From Haloarcula pellucida (GTDB lineage: Archaea; Halobacteriota; Halobacteria; Halobacteriales; Haloarculaceae): a stretch of 64,000 bases of DNA. A model generated the notes under the pieces. The model was not told the DNA's origin, ran no database searches, and saw only the letters and a program-made list of their open reading frames with translations. Of the stretch, positions 24,789 through 33,643 are shown piece by piece. The stretch lies in the NCBI RefSeq assembly GCF_014647235.1, contig NZ_BMOU01000001.1, positions 352,262 to 416,261 on the forward strand. Reading direction: 5' to 3'. How positions within the stretch are numbered: the first letter of the stretch is position 1; every line of letters begins with the position of its first letter. A program made the position numbers and the translations under genes.

Positions 24789-25475
24789 CTAGTTCCACGC
24801 CTCGCCAGAGGCGAGGTCGACGTCGCTGTCGCCCTTCTCCGAGGGGCAGATGTCGGCCAGCACGCACTCACCACACTCGGCAGACCGAGCGCCACACACC
24901 GCTCGCCCGTGGTCGATGAGCAGGTGGGTGAACTGCTGCCACTCCGACTCGGGCACCACGTCGAGTAAGTCCTGCTCGATGGCTTCGGGCCGCTCTTTTT
25001 CGGTCAATCCGAGACGGCGCGAAAGCCGCTGGACGTGCGTGTCGACCACGATGCCCTCGACGACGTCGTGGCCGTGTTGCAAGACGACGTTGGCCGTCTT
25101 GCGGCCGACGCCCGGCAGGTCGGTCAGCGCCGACATCTCGTCGGGTACCTCGCCGTCGTGTTCGGCGACGATTTTCTCACCGATGCCCTTGAGGTAGCCA
25201 CCCTTGTTGTTGTGGAACGTGATGCCGTAGATGTCGTCGGCCAGTTCGTCCTCGCTTGCCGCGGCGTAGTCCTCCGGGGTCCGGTACTTCTCGAAGAGGT
25301 CTTTCGTGACCTCGTTCACTCGCTCGTCGGTACACTGTGCCGAGAGGACGACGGCGACGAGCAGTTCCAACCGGTTCGAGTAGTTCAGCGAGATGGTCGA
25401 GTCAGGGTACTCCCCGTGGAGTCGCTCGACGACTGCCTCGGCCTGTGCCTCGCGACTCGCCAGCGGTGTTCCCAT
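24789..25475 (-). CDS. nth: Endonuclease III, base-excision DNA glycosylase
   Basis: 228 aa. Removes oxidised pyrimidines and nicks the abasic site. The helix-hairpin-helix is LPGVGRKTANVVL with catalytic Lys126; catalytic Asp145 lies in VVDTHVQRL. The [4Fe-4S] loop at the C-terminus is complete: Cys194, Cys201, Cys204, Cys210 (C-x6-C-x2-C-x5-C). Length is normal for archaeal Nth. The ATG at 25473-25475 starts a short lead-in before the first helix. Confidence 0.95.
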   Translation of the reverse strand: MGTPLASREAQAEAVVERLHGEYPDSTISLNYSNRLELLVAVVLSAQCTDERVNEVTKDLFEKYRTPEDYAAASEDELADDIYGITFHNNKGGYLKGIGEKIVAEHDGEVPDEMSALTDLPGVGRKTANVVLQHGHDVVEGIVVDTHVQRLSRRLGLTEKERPEAIEQDLLDVVPESEWQQFTHLLIDHGRAVCGARSAECGECVLADICPSEKGDSDVDLASGEAWN

Positions 25476-25587
25476 GGTACCACGACGGGACGGCCCACTC
25501 TTTGGGCTATCGTTCGCGGCAGGCCGGTGTGGGGCTCCGTGTCACCGCAGCGAAACGTTGTTGCCCGATACCACCGATGTGGGGCGT

Positions 25588-26121
25588 ATGCCCGGCCCAG
25601 CCTTCCTCCACGGCGAGGACGTGACGCTGCACGTCGTCGAAGACGCCGACGTCGACTTCCTCTGTGCGACTATCAACGACCCAGCGGTCCGCGCGGGACT
25701 CGCCTTCGCCCGCCCGAAGACCGCACAGGCAGAGCGCGAGTGGGTCGACTCCGTCGCCGACCCCGACGCCGACGACGTGCACCTCCTGATCTGTGCCGAC
25801 GGCGACCCGGTCGGTACCGTGGGTCTGGACGGCGTCGACGAACGGGCCGGCATCGGCGAACTCGGGTACTACGTCGCTGCCGACGCGTGGGGAAACGGCT
25901 ACGCCACCGACGCGGCACGGACCCTCGTCGACTACGCTTTCGCCGAACTGCGTCTGCACCGGATACAGGCGAAAGCCTTCGCCGGTAACGCGGCCTCGAA
26001 GCGGGTCCTCGAAAAGGTCGGGTTCGAGCGAGAGGGCGTGCTTCGGGACCACTGGTACCGCGATGGCACCCACGAGGACGTCCACGTCTACGGCCTCCTC
26101 GAACCGGAGTGGCGGGACTAG
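25588..26121 (+). CDS. GNAT N-acetyltransferase, RimJ/RimL type
   Basis: 177 aa. Acetyl-CoA-dependent acylation of an amine; substrate unknown (ribosomal N-termini, amino acids or antibiotics in this subfamily). The core GYYVAADAWGNGYATDAART holds the acetyl-CoA pyrophosphate loop (R/Q-x2-G-x-G/A variant) and NAASKRVLEKVGFEREGVLR is the family hallmark near the C-terminus. The ATG at 25588 gives MPGPAFLHGEDVTL; upstream codons run through nth. It shares an overlapping CTAG stop with the next gene. Confidence 0.88.
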   Translation: MPGPAFLHGEDVTLHVVEDADVDFLCATINDPAVRAGLAFARPKTAQAEREWVDSVADPDADDVHLLICADGDPVGTVGLDGVDERAGIGELGYYVAADAWGNGYATDAARTLVDYAFAELRLHRIQAKAFAGNAASKRVLEKVGFEREGVLRDHWYRDGTHEDVHVYGLLEPEWRD

Positions 26122-26582
26122 AGCGACGCGACGGCGTCCTGCACCGGACCGATGTCCGGCGGCGCGTCCGACGGCCGCTCCGGGTCGTCGGCCCACGCGA
26201 ACCGGACTCGACAGGTCGCGTCGACGAGGAACGCCGATTGTCGCGTGCTGCCGTCGGGTCGCTGGACGCCGAACTGGGCGTCGACGCCCGAGTGGTCCAC
26301 CAGCAACGGGAACGGGAGGTCGAGGTCCGCGGCGAACGCCCGATGGTCGTCCAGCGTGCCGGGCGCGACGCCGAAGACGGCGATAGCGTCGGTCAGCGCC
26401 CCCCAGTCGGTGTCACGGAGGGCTTCGAGATAGGTGGTACAGGCCGGCGCGAAGTCCTCGGTGTAGAACGCGACGACCACGGGGACCTGCTCGCTCGCGG
26501 CGGAGAGACGGTACGAACCGACCCCGGCACCGGCAGTGCCGTCGAGGTCGAAGTCCGGTGCCGGGTCACCTGCGTCGAGCAT
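26118..26582 (-). CDS. Peroxiredoxin-like (AhpC/TSA, BCP type) protein
   Basis: 154 aa thioredoxin-fold protein. The N-terminal LDAGDPAPDFDL and the active-site region AFYTEDFAPACTTYLEAL are those of Bcp-type peroxiredoxins, with peroxidatic Cys48. A second Cys at VDATCRVRF could resolve it, but is not at the usual Bcp place. It would reduce hydroperoxides with thioredoxin. The ATG at 26580-26582 is chosen over one five codons upstream. Convergent with the acetyltransferase, sharing CTAG. Confidence 0.82.
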   Translation of the reverse strand: MLDAGDPAPDFDLDGTAGAGVGSYRLSAASEQVPVVVAFYTEDFAPACTTYLEALRDTDWGALTDAIAVFGVAPGTLDDHRAFAADLDLPFPLLVDHSGVDAQFGVQRPDGSTRQSAFLVDATCRVRFAWADDPERPSDAPPDIGPVQDAVASL

Positions 26583-26708
26583 ACCGGCCGGACGCACGGC
26601 GGCGAAAAAAGCCTACGGGCGGGTGGCGCTCGGTCCGCCGACAGCGGTCGCTCGTCGGCGTCACGATAACGGAGGACAATCAGGGTCGGTAGTCGGGCCG
26701 CACGGTTC

Positions 26709-26996
26709 TCAGTCGGCCATCGTCTCGGCGCCTTTCGCCGTGTCGGCCTCCTCGACCGGGGTCGCTAGCTTGTAGGCCGCGTACAGGCCCAGCACGACCA
26801 GTCCGGCGAGGACGAGGCCAGTCCGAAGCGTGGGATCGACCATCGGCGTCGCCACGATTTCGCCCGCGTCGTTCGTCACTGGGGCCGCCCCGTAGGGCGG
26901 GCCGGCGAGTATCTCCACGATGCCCAATCCGACGATGCCCAGCAGCATCAGTCCGCCGCTCAGTGCCATTGCCGCCTTGTCGATTATGTCAGTCAT
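26709..26996 (-). CDS. Small membrane protein downstream of DoxX
   Basis: 95 aa with two transmembrane segments (ALSGGLMLLGIVGLGIVEIL; TGLVLAGLVVLGLYAAYKL) joined by a ~30-residue extracytoplasmic loop. It follows the DoxX gene by 15 bp on the same strand, so the two are an operon, and the TQO-type two-subunit complexes make it a plausible partner; no sequence match to DoxA is seen. Confidence 0.7.
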   Translation of the reverse strand: MTDIIDKAAMALSGGLMLLGIVGLGIVEILAGPPYGAAPVTNDAGEIVATPMVDPTLRTGLVLAGLVVLGLYAAYKLATPVEEADTAKGAETMAD

Positions 26997-27011
26997 GGTT
27001 TTGTCACCTCG

Positions 27012-27536
27012 TTAGCCGAGTATGTACCGGAGTTTGGGGTGGCGCTCTACGAACGCCAGTTTCTCGACGATGGCGTCGAGGCCGTAGTACCGGCCGGCGC
27101 CGACGACCATCATCGTGGCGAACAGCAGCAGGCCCATCAGGTCGCCGTTGACGAGGCCGTGCCCGAAGCCCGCGTTGCCGACCCAGAACAGGACCATGAA
27201 GATGACCCCGCCGAAGGCCGCCAGTCGGGTCAGGGCGCCGACCATCAGGGCCAGCCCGATGAGCGTCTCGAACAGCGGGACGCCCGGCGCGATGAGCCAC
27301 GCGAGGTTGTTGCCCATCCAGACCGGGATGGGGCCCAGCGCGGTGCCGGTCATCTGCTGCATGTAGGCCGGCCCGTAGCTGAAGGCCAGACCGTCCTCGA
27401 TGAGTTTGGTCACGCCGGCGTGGAAGAACCACCATCCGGTGACCACTCGCAGGAACGCCAGCCAGTACGCCGTCAACGGCCCGTCCAGTGCGAGTTCGAA
27501 CTCGTCGGCCAGGGGGTTGGTTGCTTGATAGGACAT
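27012..27536 (-). CDS. DoxX family membrane protein (DoxD/TQO-like)
   Basis: 174 aa, four or five transmembrane helices. WLAFLRVVTGWWFFHAGVTK at the first helix is the DoxX hallmark, followed by NNLAWLIAPGVPLFETLIGL and GALTRLAAFGGVIFMVLFWV. Family members are quinone-linked oxidoreductase subunits; the long loop after helix 1 (YGPAYMQQMTGTALGPIPVW) resembles DoxD of thiosulfate:quinone oxidoreductase. The ATG at 27534-27536 is chosen; a palindrome overlaps its TATA box. Confidence 0.85.
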   Translation of the reverse strand: MSYQATNPLADEFELALDGPLTAYWLAFLRVVTGWWFFHAGVTKLIEDGLAFSYGPAYMQQMTGTALGPIPVWMGNNLAWLIAPGVPLFETLIGLALMVGALTRLAAFGGVIFMVLFWVGNAGFGHGLVNGDLMGLLLFATMMVVGAGRYYGLDAIVEKLAFVERHPKLRYILG

Positions 27537-27569
27537 CGTTACCTCACATATAGACGTCCGCATGCTATA

Positions 27570-27582
27570 CTGATATAATCAG
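27570..27582. promoter_or_regulatory. Palindrome CTGAT-ATA-ATCAG over the DoxX TATA box
   Basis: A perfect 5-bp inverted repeat with a 3-nt centre. Read on the minus strand it contains TTATAT, placed about 40 nt before the DoxX ATG, a good TATA position for a ~13-nt leader. A protein bound here would block TBP, so this looks like a repressor site for the DoxX operon. Confidence 0.42.
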
Positions 27583-27752
27583 AAGTGCGTTCCCACCGAC
27601 TGAAAACGGTTCTGAGCGGCTGAGAATGGTGAATTGCGGATGGTCGGTGACACGGCCCCGTTCGGTTACGGGTTTTTATGTCGAACGTGGGTGGGACCGC
27701 TCGACACCCCACCGTGAGGTTCAACACACCGACTCGACTACCCTCCATCGAG

Positions 27753-29213
27753 ATGGTACTGGAGTTGGAGGGTGCGTACACGACGGCGCGTGTGATGGTC
27801 GAGGACGAGTCGCTGGTCGAGGCCGGCTGTCGCGACCAGATCCAGCGTCTCGTCGATCACCCGGCGTTCACCGAACCGGTTCGCGTGATGCCCGACACCC
27901 ACTGGGGTGCCGGTGCGCCCATCGGCTTTACGATGCCGCTGGGTGACCGCATCGTCCCCAACATCGTCGGCGTCGACGTGGGGTGTGGGATGGCGGCGAC
28001 GAACATCGGCCCGGACCTACCGCTGTCTGACGCCGAGCGAGAGCGCCGCGTCCGCGAGGGTGTCCCGATGGGACGAGACGTCCACGACTACGACGACGCC
28101 CCGCACCTCGTCGACGAATTCCCGTTCGAGCGAGCCAACCGCGTGTTCGAGCAGTTCGACGACGCCTTCGCCGAGCGGTTCGGCGAGCGCGTCGATCCCA
28201 TCGAGTTCGACTTCGACGGCTACGACGGCGAGTACTTCGAGTCGCTGTGTGACCGCGTCCTCGCGGATCAGCGACAGGGGATGGGGCACGTCATCCAGAG
28301 CGCCGGGACGCTGGGCGGCGGGAATCACTTCGTGGAGTTCGCACGCGCACGCGAGAGCGGTGACTACTGGGTGGTCGTCCACAGTGGCTCGCGCTATCTG
28401 GGGAAGTCCGTCGCCGAGTACTGGCAGTCGAAAGCCACGGACCGCCGCGCCATCGGCGCTATCCGCGAGCGGATTCCCGACCAGTACGCCGAGTTCCTGA
28501 AGTTCGACCCCCAGACGGTGAGCGACCCGGACCTCTACGAGTGGGTCACGGGCGGGAAGGGCGAGTCCCACATCCGAAAGGACCGACTCCGACGGGAACT
28601 CGACGGAAGCGACATCGAAGACGCCTTCGACGCACTGGGGTCGCTCGGCCCGCACGTGGGTGGGGACGACGAGGGCCGCGACAGTGACCTCGATTGGTTG
28701 GAGGGGCGGGAGGCCCACGGCTACTACGTCGACATGCTGTTCGCCCAGCAGTACGCCCGCTGGAACCGCGAGTTGATGAGCGACGCCATCTGTGAGTCGC
28801 TGGGCGTCGACCCGGTCGACCGGTTCCAGAGCATTCACAACTACGTCGACTTCCGCGACCTGACCATCCGGAAGGGTGCGACCCCGGCCCGCGAGGGCCA
28901 GCGACTCGTCGTCCCGTTCAACATGGCCGAGGGGTCCGTCCTCGCCCGGGGGAAGGGCAACGACGCGTACCACCAGACGGCCCCGCACGGCGCGGGGCGG
29001 GTGATGAGTCGGAGCGAGGCCCACGACGTGGTCGATATGGACGACTTCGCCGACGCGATGGCCGACGTCTACTCCGAGTCCGTCGTCGAGAGCGTCCGCG
29101 ACGAGGCACCGATGGCTTACAAGGACGCCCGGCGGATCGTCGACGCCCTCGAACCGACCGCGGCGGTCGTGGAGTGGTTAGACGCCGTCCACAATCTGAA
29201 AGCAACGTCCTGA
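27753..29213 (+). CDS. rtcB: RtcB-family RNA ligase paralogue
   Basis: 486 aa. RtcB joins 2',3'-cyclic phosphate and 5'-OH RNA ends with GTP. Catalytic features are present: MPDTHWG, GVDVGCGM (Asp75, Cys78, metal), GGGNHFVEF, VHSGSR, SIHNYVDF and APHGAGRVMSR with the guanylylated His. The spelling DTHWGAGAPIGFT is unlike the tRNA-splicing RtcB (DGHQG). The ATG at 27753 leaves ~45 residues before MPDTHWG, as in E. coli RtcB; GTG at 27714 and ATG at 27678 are in frame, but the latter lies inside a TATA-like TTTTTAT and is unlikely. Confidence 0.85.
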   Translation: MVLELEGAYTTARVMVEDESLVEAGCRDQIQRLVDHPAFTEPVRVMPDTHWGAGAPIGFTMPLGDRIVPNIVGVDVGCGMAATNIGPDLPLSDAERERRVREGVPMGRDVHDYDDAPHLVDEFPFERANRVFEQFDDAFAERFGERVDPIEFDFDGYDGEYFESLCDRVLADQRQGMGHVIQSAGTLGGGNHFVEFARARESGDYWVVVHSGSRYLGKSVAEYWQSKATDRRAIGAIRERIPDQYAEFLKFDPQTVSDPDLYEWVTGGKGESHIRKDRLRRELDGSDIEDAFDALGSLGPHVGGDDEGRDSDLDWLEGREAHGYYVDMLFAQQYARWNRELMSDAICESLGVDPVDRFQSIHNYVDFRDLTIRKGATPAREGQRLVVPFNMAEGSVLARGKGNDAYHQTAPHGAGRVMSRSEAHDVVDMDDFADAMADVYSESVVESVRDEAPMAYKDARRIVDALEPTAAVVEWLDAVHNLKATS

Positions 29214-29268
29214 CAGTCCTGTTAGCCAGCCGAAAACTACTATGCTGTCTCGACTCGTGCACTCGTAT

Positions 29269-29679
29269 ATGACCATCCTCGTGGCCGTCGCCAACGACGC
29301 GGTGTCCGAGGAGGTCCTCGACACCGCCGTCAAACTCGGTGAGGCGTTCGATGCGGAACTGTACGTCGTCCACCTGCTGGACGACCACCTCGCCGACGCG
29401 GAGGCCAAACGAGTCCGCGATATGCTCAGAGACCGTCTCGCAGACGAGACAGTGGTCGCGACGGTGGCGCTGGAACACGTCGGCCGGTCGAACGCTCGTG
29501 AGGGGACCCGTATCGGACAGGAACTGCTGGAAGTCGCGGCAGACGTCGACATCACCCACATCGTCATGGGCCACGAACCGAAGGGGCTCAGGGGGCGACT
29601 CGCGTCCGGCGACGCCGCCTTCTCGGTCGTCGACGCGGCGTCGGTGCCGGTCACTATCGTCCCGAATACGGGCGCGTGA
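29269..29679 (+). CDS. Universal stress protein, UspA family, short
   Basis: 136 aa Usp fold starting MTILVAVANDAVSEEVLDT. The C-terminal loop reads GHEPKGLRGRLASGDAAFSV, in which the strict G-x2-G-x9-G-S/T ATP motif is only partly kept (Gly-Asp in place of Gly-Ser), so ATP binding is doubtful. The ATG at 29269 is preferred over 29242 because it begins the first beta strand. It follows rtcB by 55 bp on the same strand. Confidence 0.82.
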   Translation: MTILVAVANDAVSEEVLDTAVKLGEAFDAELYVVHLLDDHLADAEAKRVRDMLRDRLADETVVATVALEHVGRSNAREGTRIGQELLEVAADVDITHIVMGHEPKGLRGRLASGDAAFSVVDAASVPVTIVPNTGA

Positions 29680-29708
29680 CTCACGCACCCGCCGACGAGA
29701 TACGGGAC

Positions 29709-29987
29709 CTACTCTGACGTCGCTCGTCGCTCTCGCATCGACTCTGAGAGTTTATCGAGACCGAGTGTCGCCAGAAAGAACGCGACGCCGAGATACAGGA
29801 GCGTCTGCGGTTCTGCGGCGAACCGACTGAGGAGGCTGTTCCCGTACCCGATGAGTGTCGTGAGAAAGCCCAGTAGCGACGTCGTCCAGCCGAGTCCGGT
29901 GACCCCCGCGAGTTGGTCGAGGGTGTCCGCGTTCGGCAGTGGCAGGTTCGGCAGGTCCATGCTGTGGTAGGTTACGCCTTCCGTCAT
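29709..29987 (-). CDS. Small membrane protein of unknown function
   Basis: 92 aa from ATG 29987, or 83 aa from the ATG at 29960. Two hydrophobic segments (GWTTSLLGFLTTLIGYGNSL; LLYLGVAFFLATLGLDKL), the second near the C-terminus and followed by SESMRERRATSE. Pro/Leu-rich N-terminus. No family recognised. Convergent with the short UspA gene. Confidence 0.55.
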   Translation of the reverse strand: MTEGVTYHSMDLPNLPLPNADTLDQLAGVTGLGWTTSLLGFLTTLIGYGNSLLSRFAAEPQTLLYLGVAFFLATLGLDKLSESMRERRATSE

Positions 29988-30063
29988 AGGCGTTCCTCTT
30001 GTGGGAACTTACCGGAAACCGGCAGCAGGCAAGCCGATAGTATCCGACCGCAACTGGGGCCCA

Positions 30064-31203
30064 CTAGAGGCCCAACTCGCGACCGAGGACCAGTCGCTGA
30101 ATCTCGCTGGTCCCTTCGCCGATCTCCATCAGTTTGGCGTCGCGGTAGAACCGCTGTGGTGCGAAGTCGGTGGTGTAGCCGTACCCGCCCAGCACTTGCA
30201 CGGCGTCCTCGGCGACTTCCCGACAGATTTCGCTCGCGTCGAGTTTCGCGACCGACGAGATGCGCGTCGTGTCCTCGCCCTCGTCGTACATCGTCGCGGC
30301 CTTCTGGGTCAGCAGTCGCGCGCGCTCTATCTTGCGGTCCATCTCGACTATCTTGTCCCGCACGGCGTCGAACTTCGAGATGGGCTGGCCGAACTGCTCG
30401 CGTTCGGTGGCGTAGGACTTCGCGGCCTCGAACGCGCCCTGTGCCAGCCCCACCGAGAGCGCGGCGATGGAGATGCGGCCCCCGTTGAGCGTCTCGAGCG
30501 TCTGGTCCCAGCCGTCGCCTGCCTCGCCGAGCAGACGGTCCGCGGGAAGCCGGCAGTCGTCGAACAGCAGTTCGCAGGTGGGCGAGGCGTTCAGCCCCAT
30601 CTTCTCCCACTCCGTCGTGACCTCCCAGCCGTCGTCCTCGGGGCCGACGACGAACGTCGAGATGCCGTCGTAGCCGGCGCCGGGGTCCGTGACGGCCTTC
30701 ACGAGGACGGACCCGGCGACAGAGGCGTTGGTGATGAACTGTTTGGTCCCGTTTAGCACCCACTCGTCGCCGTCTCTCTCGGCCGTCGTGTCCATGTCGC
30801 TGGCGTCGCTGCCGCTCCCGGGTTCGGTCAGCGCCCACGAACCGAGGTGGTCGCCGGTCGCCAGCGGTTCGAGCCAGCGCTCCTTCTGGGCGTCGGTGCC
30901 GAACAGTTCGATGGGCTTCGACCCCAGCGAGACGTGGGCGGCGTAGGAGAGGCCGATAGAGCCGGAGACTCGGCCCAGTTCCTCACAGACCAGCGCGTAC
31001 ATCAACTGATCGCCGCCGAGTCCGCCCCACTCCTCGGAGATGGGGACGCCCATCACGTCTAACTGGGCGAGTTCGTCGAACACCTCGGCGGGGAATCGGT
31101 GTTCGTCCTCGATGTCCTGTGCGATGGGCGCTATCTCCTCGTCACAGAACTCCCGGACCGAGTCTCGAATCATCCGATGTTCCGCTGGGAGGGTGAAGTC
31201 CAT
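30064..31203 (-). CDS. Acyl-CoA dehydrogenase
   Basis: 379 aa flavoprotein. Introduces the first double bond in fatty acyl-CoA or branched acyl-CoA oxidation and passes electrons to ETF. MDFTLPAEHRMIRDSVREFC is the family N-terminus, WALTEPGSGSDASDM binds FAD, ATEREQFGQPI and GGYGYTTDFAPQRFYRD follow, and EIGEGTSEIQR holds the catalytic Glu. The ATG at 31201-31203 is chosen over 31248. The closely related enzyme at 45474-46616 has a different set of neighbours, so chain-length or branch specificity probably differs. Confidence 0.93.
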   Translation of the reverse strand: MDFTLPAEHRMIRDSVREFCDEEIAPIAQDIEDEHRFPAEVFDELAQLDVMGVPISEEWGGLGGDQLMYALVCEELGRVSGSIGLSYAAHVSLGSKPIELFGTDAQKERWLEPLATGDHLGSWALTEPGSGSDASDMDTTAERDGDEWVLNGTKQFITNASVAGSVLVKAVTDPGAGYDGISTFVVGPEDDGWEVTTEWEKMGLNASPTCELLFDDCRLPADRLLGEAGDGWDQTLETLNGGRISIAALSVGLAQGAFEAAKSYATEREQFGQPISKFDAVRDKIVEMDRKIERARLLTQKAATMYDEGEDTTRISSVAKLDASEICREVAEDAVQVLGGYGYTTDFAPQRFYRDAKLMEIGEGTSEIQRLVLGRELGL

Positions 31204-31281
31204 GCCACCGGGTACGTATCCTGCCATCAAATACCATGGGGGGCACAAACCCTATCTGCCCGCCCCGCTTCCGTCCTGACG

Positions 31282-32079
31282 ATGGCGTTTCGACGACTCC
31301 TCCGGGGTACGGTCCCGTGGGACCAACTGGAGGGCGTCGCCCGTGCGGTGCTGGAGCGGTACGACGAACCGTCGGGTCGCGTGGTGTTTCTGGACGCCGA
31401 CAACTGGCTCTCGACGCCCTTCGTCGTCTCCGACCGCTGGTTCGTGAAGGTCATCACCGAGCAGAACTCGCTGGTCCACGCGCTCCTGACGACCGGCCGG
31501 AACCTCGGTGCGTTCTCCTCTGGCACCGAGGGCTTCTTCGAGCACTTCGGGACGCCGGCCCAGATGGCCGACCACGAACTCGACGCGACCGAGCGGATGC
31601 GCGAACTGGGTGTGAACGCCCCCGAACCCATCGAAGCCTTCGAGTACGAGGGGATGGGCGTCCTCGTCTTCGAGTACCTGCGGGACTTCCAGACGCTCGA
31701 CGAGTCGTCGACCGAGACTATCGACCGCCACGCGGAGACGGTGTTCGACTACCTCCACCGGATGCACGAGGCCGGCCTCGCTCACGGCGACTTCCGGTGT
31801 GAGAACGTCCTCGTCGCCGACGGCGCGGTGTACTTCATCGACGCGACCAGCGTCCGCGAGGACGCTATCGACGACGCGAGAGCGTACGACCTCGCCTGCG
31901 CGCTGGGTGCGCTGGAACCGCTGATCGGCGCTCGCCGGGTCGTCCACGCGGCGGCACAATACTACTCGGCCGACGAACTGCTCGGCGCCGAGGAGTTCCT
32001 CGACTTCGTGAACCTCCGCCCGGACCACGACTTCGACGCGGCCGCCATCCGCGGCGCCGTCGAACAGCGGGCTAACTGA
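31282..32079 (+). CDS. RIO-like/KdkA-type small kinase
   Basis: 265 aa. The catalytic core is visible as HGDFRCENVL (loop with Asp and Asn) and FIDATSVRED (metal Asp), the arrangement of RIO, KdkA and ABC1-type kinases. Lys in RWFVKVITEQNSLVHAL is the likely phosphate-binding Lys, and FEYLRDFQTLDE is the hinge. The activation segment is minimal, as in RIO kinases. Substrate unknown (protein or small molecule). The ATG at 31282 is chosen; codons before it run antisense to the acyl-CoA dehydrogenase. Convergent with the EamA gene, 8-nt overlap. Confidence 0.78.
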   Translation: MAFRRLLRGTVPWDQLEGVARAVLERYDEPSGRVVFLDADNWLSTPFVVSDRWFVKVITEQNSLVHALLTTGRNLGAFSSGTEGFFEHFGTPAQMADHELDATERMRELGVNAPEPIEAFEYEGMGVLVFEYLRDFQTLDESSTETIDRHAETVFDYLHRMHEAGLAHGDFRCENVLVADGAVYFIDATSVREDAIDDARAYDLACALGALEPLIGARRVVHAAAQYYSADELLGAEEFLDFVNLRPDHDFDAAAIRGAVEQRAN

Positions 32080-32962
32080 CCTGCTTTTGGGACCGGGCCG
32101 TGACGCCGATGCCCGCGAGTATGACGACACCGCCGACGAGCGTCCACGGACCGGGTATCTCGGCGAGCACTAACAGCGCCAGCAGCGCGCTTCCGACGGG
32201 TTCGCCCAGCAGCGAGACGCTCACGAGACTCGACTCGACGTGACCTAGCGCCCAGTTCAACACGGTGTGACCGAACAGACCCGGCCCGACGGCCATCAGG
32301 AAGAACAGGAGCCACTCACGGGGCGGGTACGCAAAGACCGGGTGGCCGCTGCCGACGACGAAGACGAGCAAGCAGACGGCGGCGACGGCGTAGACGACAG
32401 TGACGTACGGGAGCAAGGGGAACCGCTGGCGGAGCGACCGCCCTGCGAGCACGTAGGCGGCGGCCATCACCCCGCCGACGAGTGCCAGCGCGTTCCCGTA
32501 CAGCGGGTTCGCGCCGACGCCACCGCCGCCGAGCAGTTCGCCGAGCGACATCACGACGATGCCGGCGACGGCCAGCAGGATACCGGCCGTCGTCCCCCGC
32601 GTGACGCGTTCGTCGAGCAGCGCCCACGCCCCGAGTGCCACGAACAGCGGTTGTGACTGGACGAGCGTCACGGAGGCGGCCACGCTCGTCCACGCGAGGC
32701 TCTCGAACCACGTCGCGAAGTGGACCGCGAGCGCCACGCCAGTCGCCGCGGCGGCGACCACGTCACGCGGCGCAAGCCGTCCGAACGCGCCGGGGTCGTG
32801 TACCACCGCCAGCGGCGCGACTATGAGCGTCGTGATGACGACCCGGTGGAGCGCCGCGACGCTGGCGGGGGCGTCGCTCGCTCGGACCAGAATCGCGCTG
32901 GTACTGACCGCGAGGACGGCGACGACGAGGGCGATTCGGGGGTCTATCTCCGGGTCGCTCAC
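32072..32962 (-). CDS. EamA/DMT-family transporter
   Basis: 296 aa, ten transmembrane segments in two EamA repeats. The first repeat has ALVVAVLAVSTSAILVRAS and the second has NPLYGNALALVGGVMAAAYV; TVLNWALGHVESSLVSVSLLGEPVGSAL is the conserved EamA end. These export metabolites or amino acids; the substrate is unknown. The GTG start at 32960-32962 overlaps the stop of the upstream flavoprotein gene by GTGA, so the two are coupled. Confidence 0.85.
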   Translation of the reverse strand: MSDPEIDPRIALVVAVLAVSTSAILVRASDAPASVAALHRVVITTLIVAPLAVVHDPGAFGRLAPRDVVAAAATGVALAVHFATWFESLAWTSVAASVTLVQSQPLFVALGAWALLDERVTRGTTAGILLAVAGIVVMSLGELLGGGGVGANPLYGNALALVGGVMAAAYVLAGRSLRQRFPLLPYVTVVYAVAAVCLLVFVVGSGHPVFAYPPREWLLFFLMAVGPGLFGHTVLNWALGHVESSLVSVSLLGEPVGSALLALLVLAEIPGPWTLVGGVVILAGIGVTARSQKQVS

Positions 32963-33510
32963 TCGGCGTCGTCCGGGGTGTCGAAGTCGTGGAAGTGCTC
33001 GCCCTCCTCCTTCGAGAGGATGTCCAGTGCGGCGGCGCCGCCGTCTCCCGCCGAGATGATGGCCTGCCACTCCTGGTCGCGGACCATCGCGCCAGTGGCG
33101 TAGGCGCCGTCGACGCTCGTCTCCATCGAGACGGTCACGTCTACCACGTCGCCGTCGAACGTACAGCCCAGTTCTTCCGCCAGCGACCGGTCGGTGCCCG
33201 TCGCGAGGACGAGATACGCCGCCTCTGTCTCGCCGTCCTCGGTGGTGGCGACGAATCCGCCGTCGGACTGCTCGACGCCCGTCACCTCGCCGTCGCGTCG
33301 GTCGACGCCGAACCCTTCGACCTGTTCGCGGGCGTCTTCGAGGAACGCCTCGCCGTCCTTCGACTCGATACCGAGGTAGTTGAACAGGTGCGCACTGTGA
33401 AGCCACGTCTCGTCGGTGTCGTAGACCACCGTGTCGAGACCGTTCTTGGCAGTGAACAGTGCGGCGCTCAGGCCGGCGGGGCCGCCGCCGACGACCAGTA
33501 CGTCCGTCAT
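32959..33510 (-). CDS. Thioredoxin reductase-like FAD/NAD(P)-binding protein, short
   Basis: 183 aa. The FAD loop VVGGGPAGLSAALFTAKNG opens the protein, ATG motif LATGTD (TrxR-type) and GAYATGAMVRDQEWQAIISAGDG close it. Only one Rossmann half is present; full TrxR is ~310-340 aa, and the NAD(P) domain with the CxxC motif is lacking. This half-size architecture recurs in haloarchaea and could be a flavin-dependent oxidase or an FAD-carrier. Operon with the EamA gene. Confidence 0.8.
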   Translation of the reverse strand: MTDVLVVGGGPAGLSAALFTAKNGLDTVVYDTDETWLHSAHLFNYLGIESKDGEAFLEDAREQVEGFGVDRRDGEVTGVEQSDGGFVATTEDGETEAAYLVLATGTDRSLAEELGCTFDGDVVDVTVSMETSVDGAYATGAMVRDQEWQAIISAGDGGAAALDILSKEEGEHFHDFDTPDDAE

Positions 33511-33643
33511 GTGTGTCAGTGAGTCACAGCGGTGGATAAATGTACGCCCGCCGGTGGTCGGTACGCGACCGTGCCGGAGCGACGCTACAAACGCCGCTTG
33601 ACCCATCTGAAGGCTTATTCCCCGATTCGTCCAGCATACAGAC

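Noticed and set aside
27678-27752. Upstream in-frame ATG of the RtcB gene
   Set aside because: It lies within a TATA-like TTTTTAT box, so it would be upstream of transcription start.
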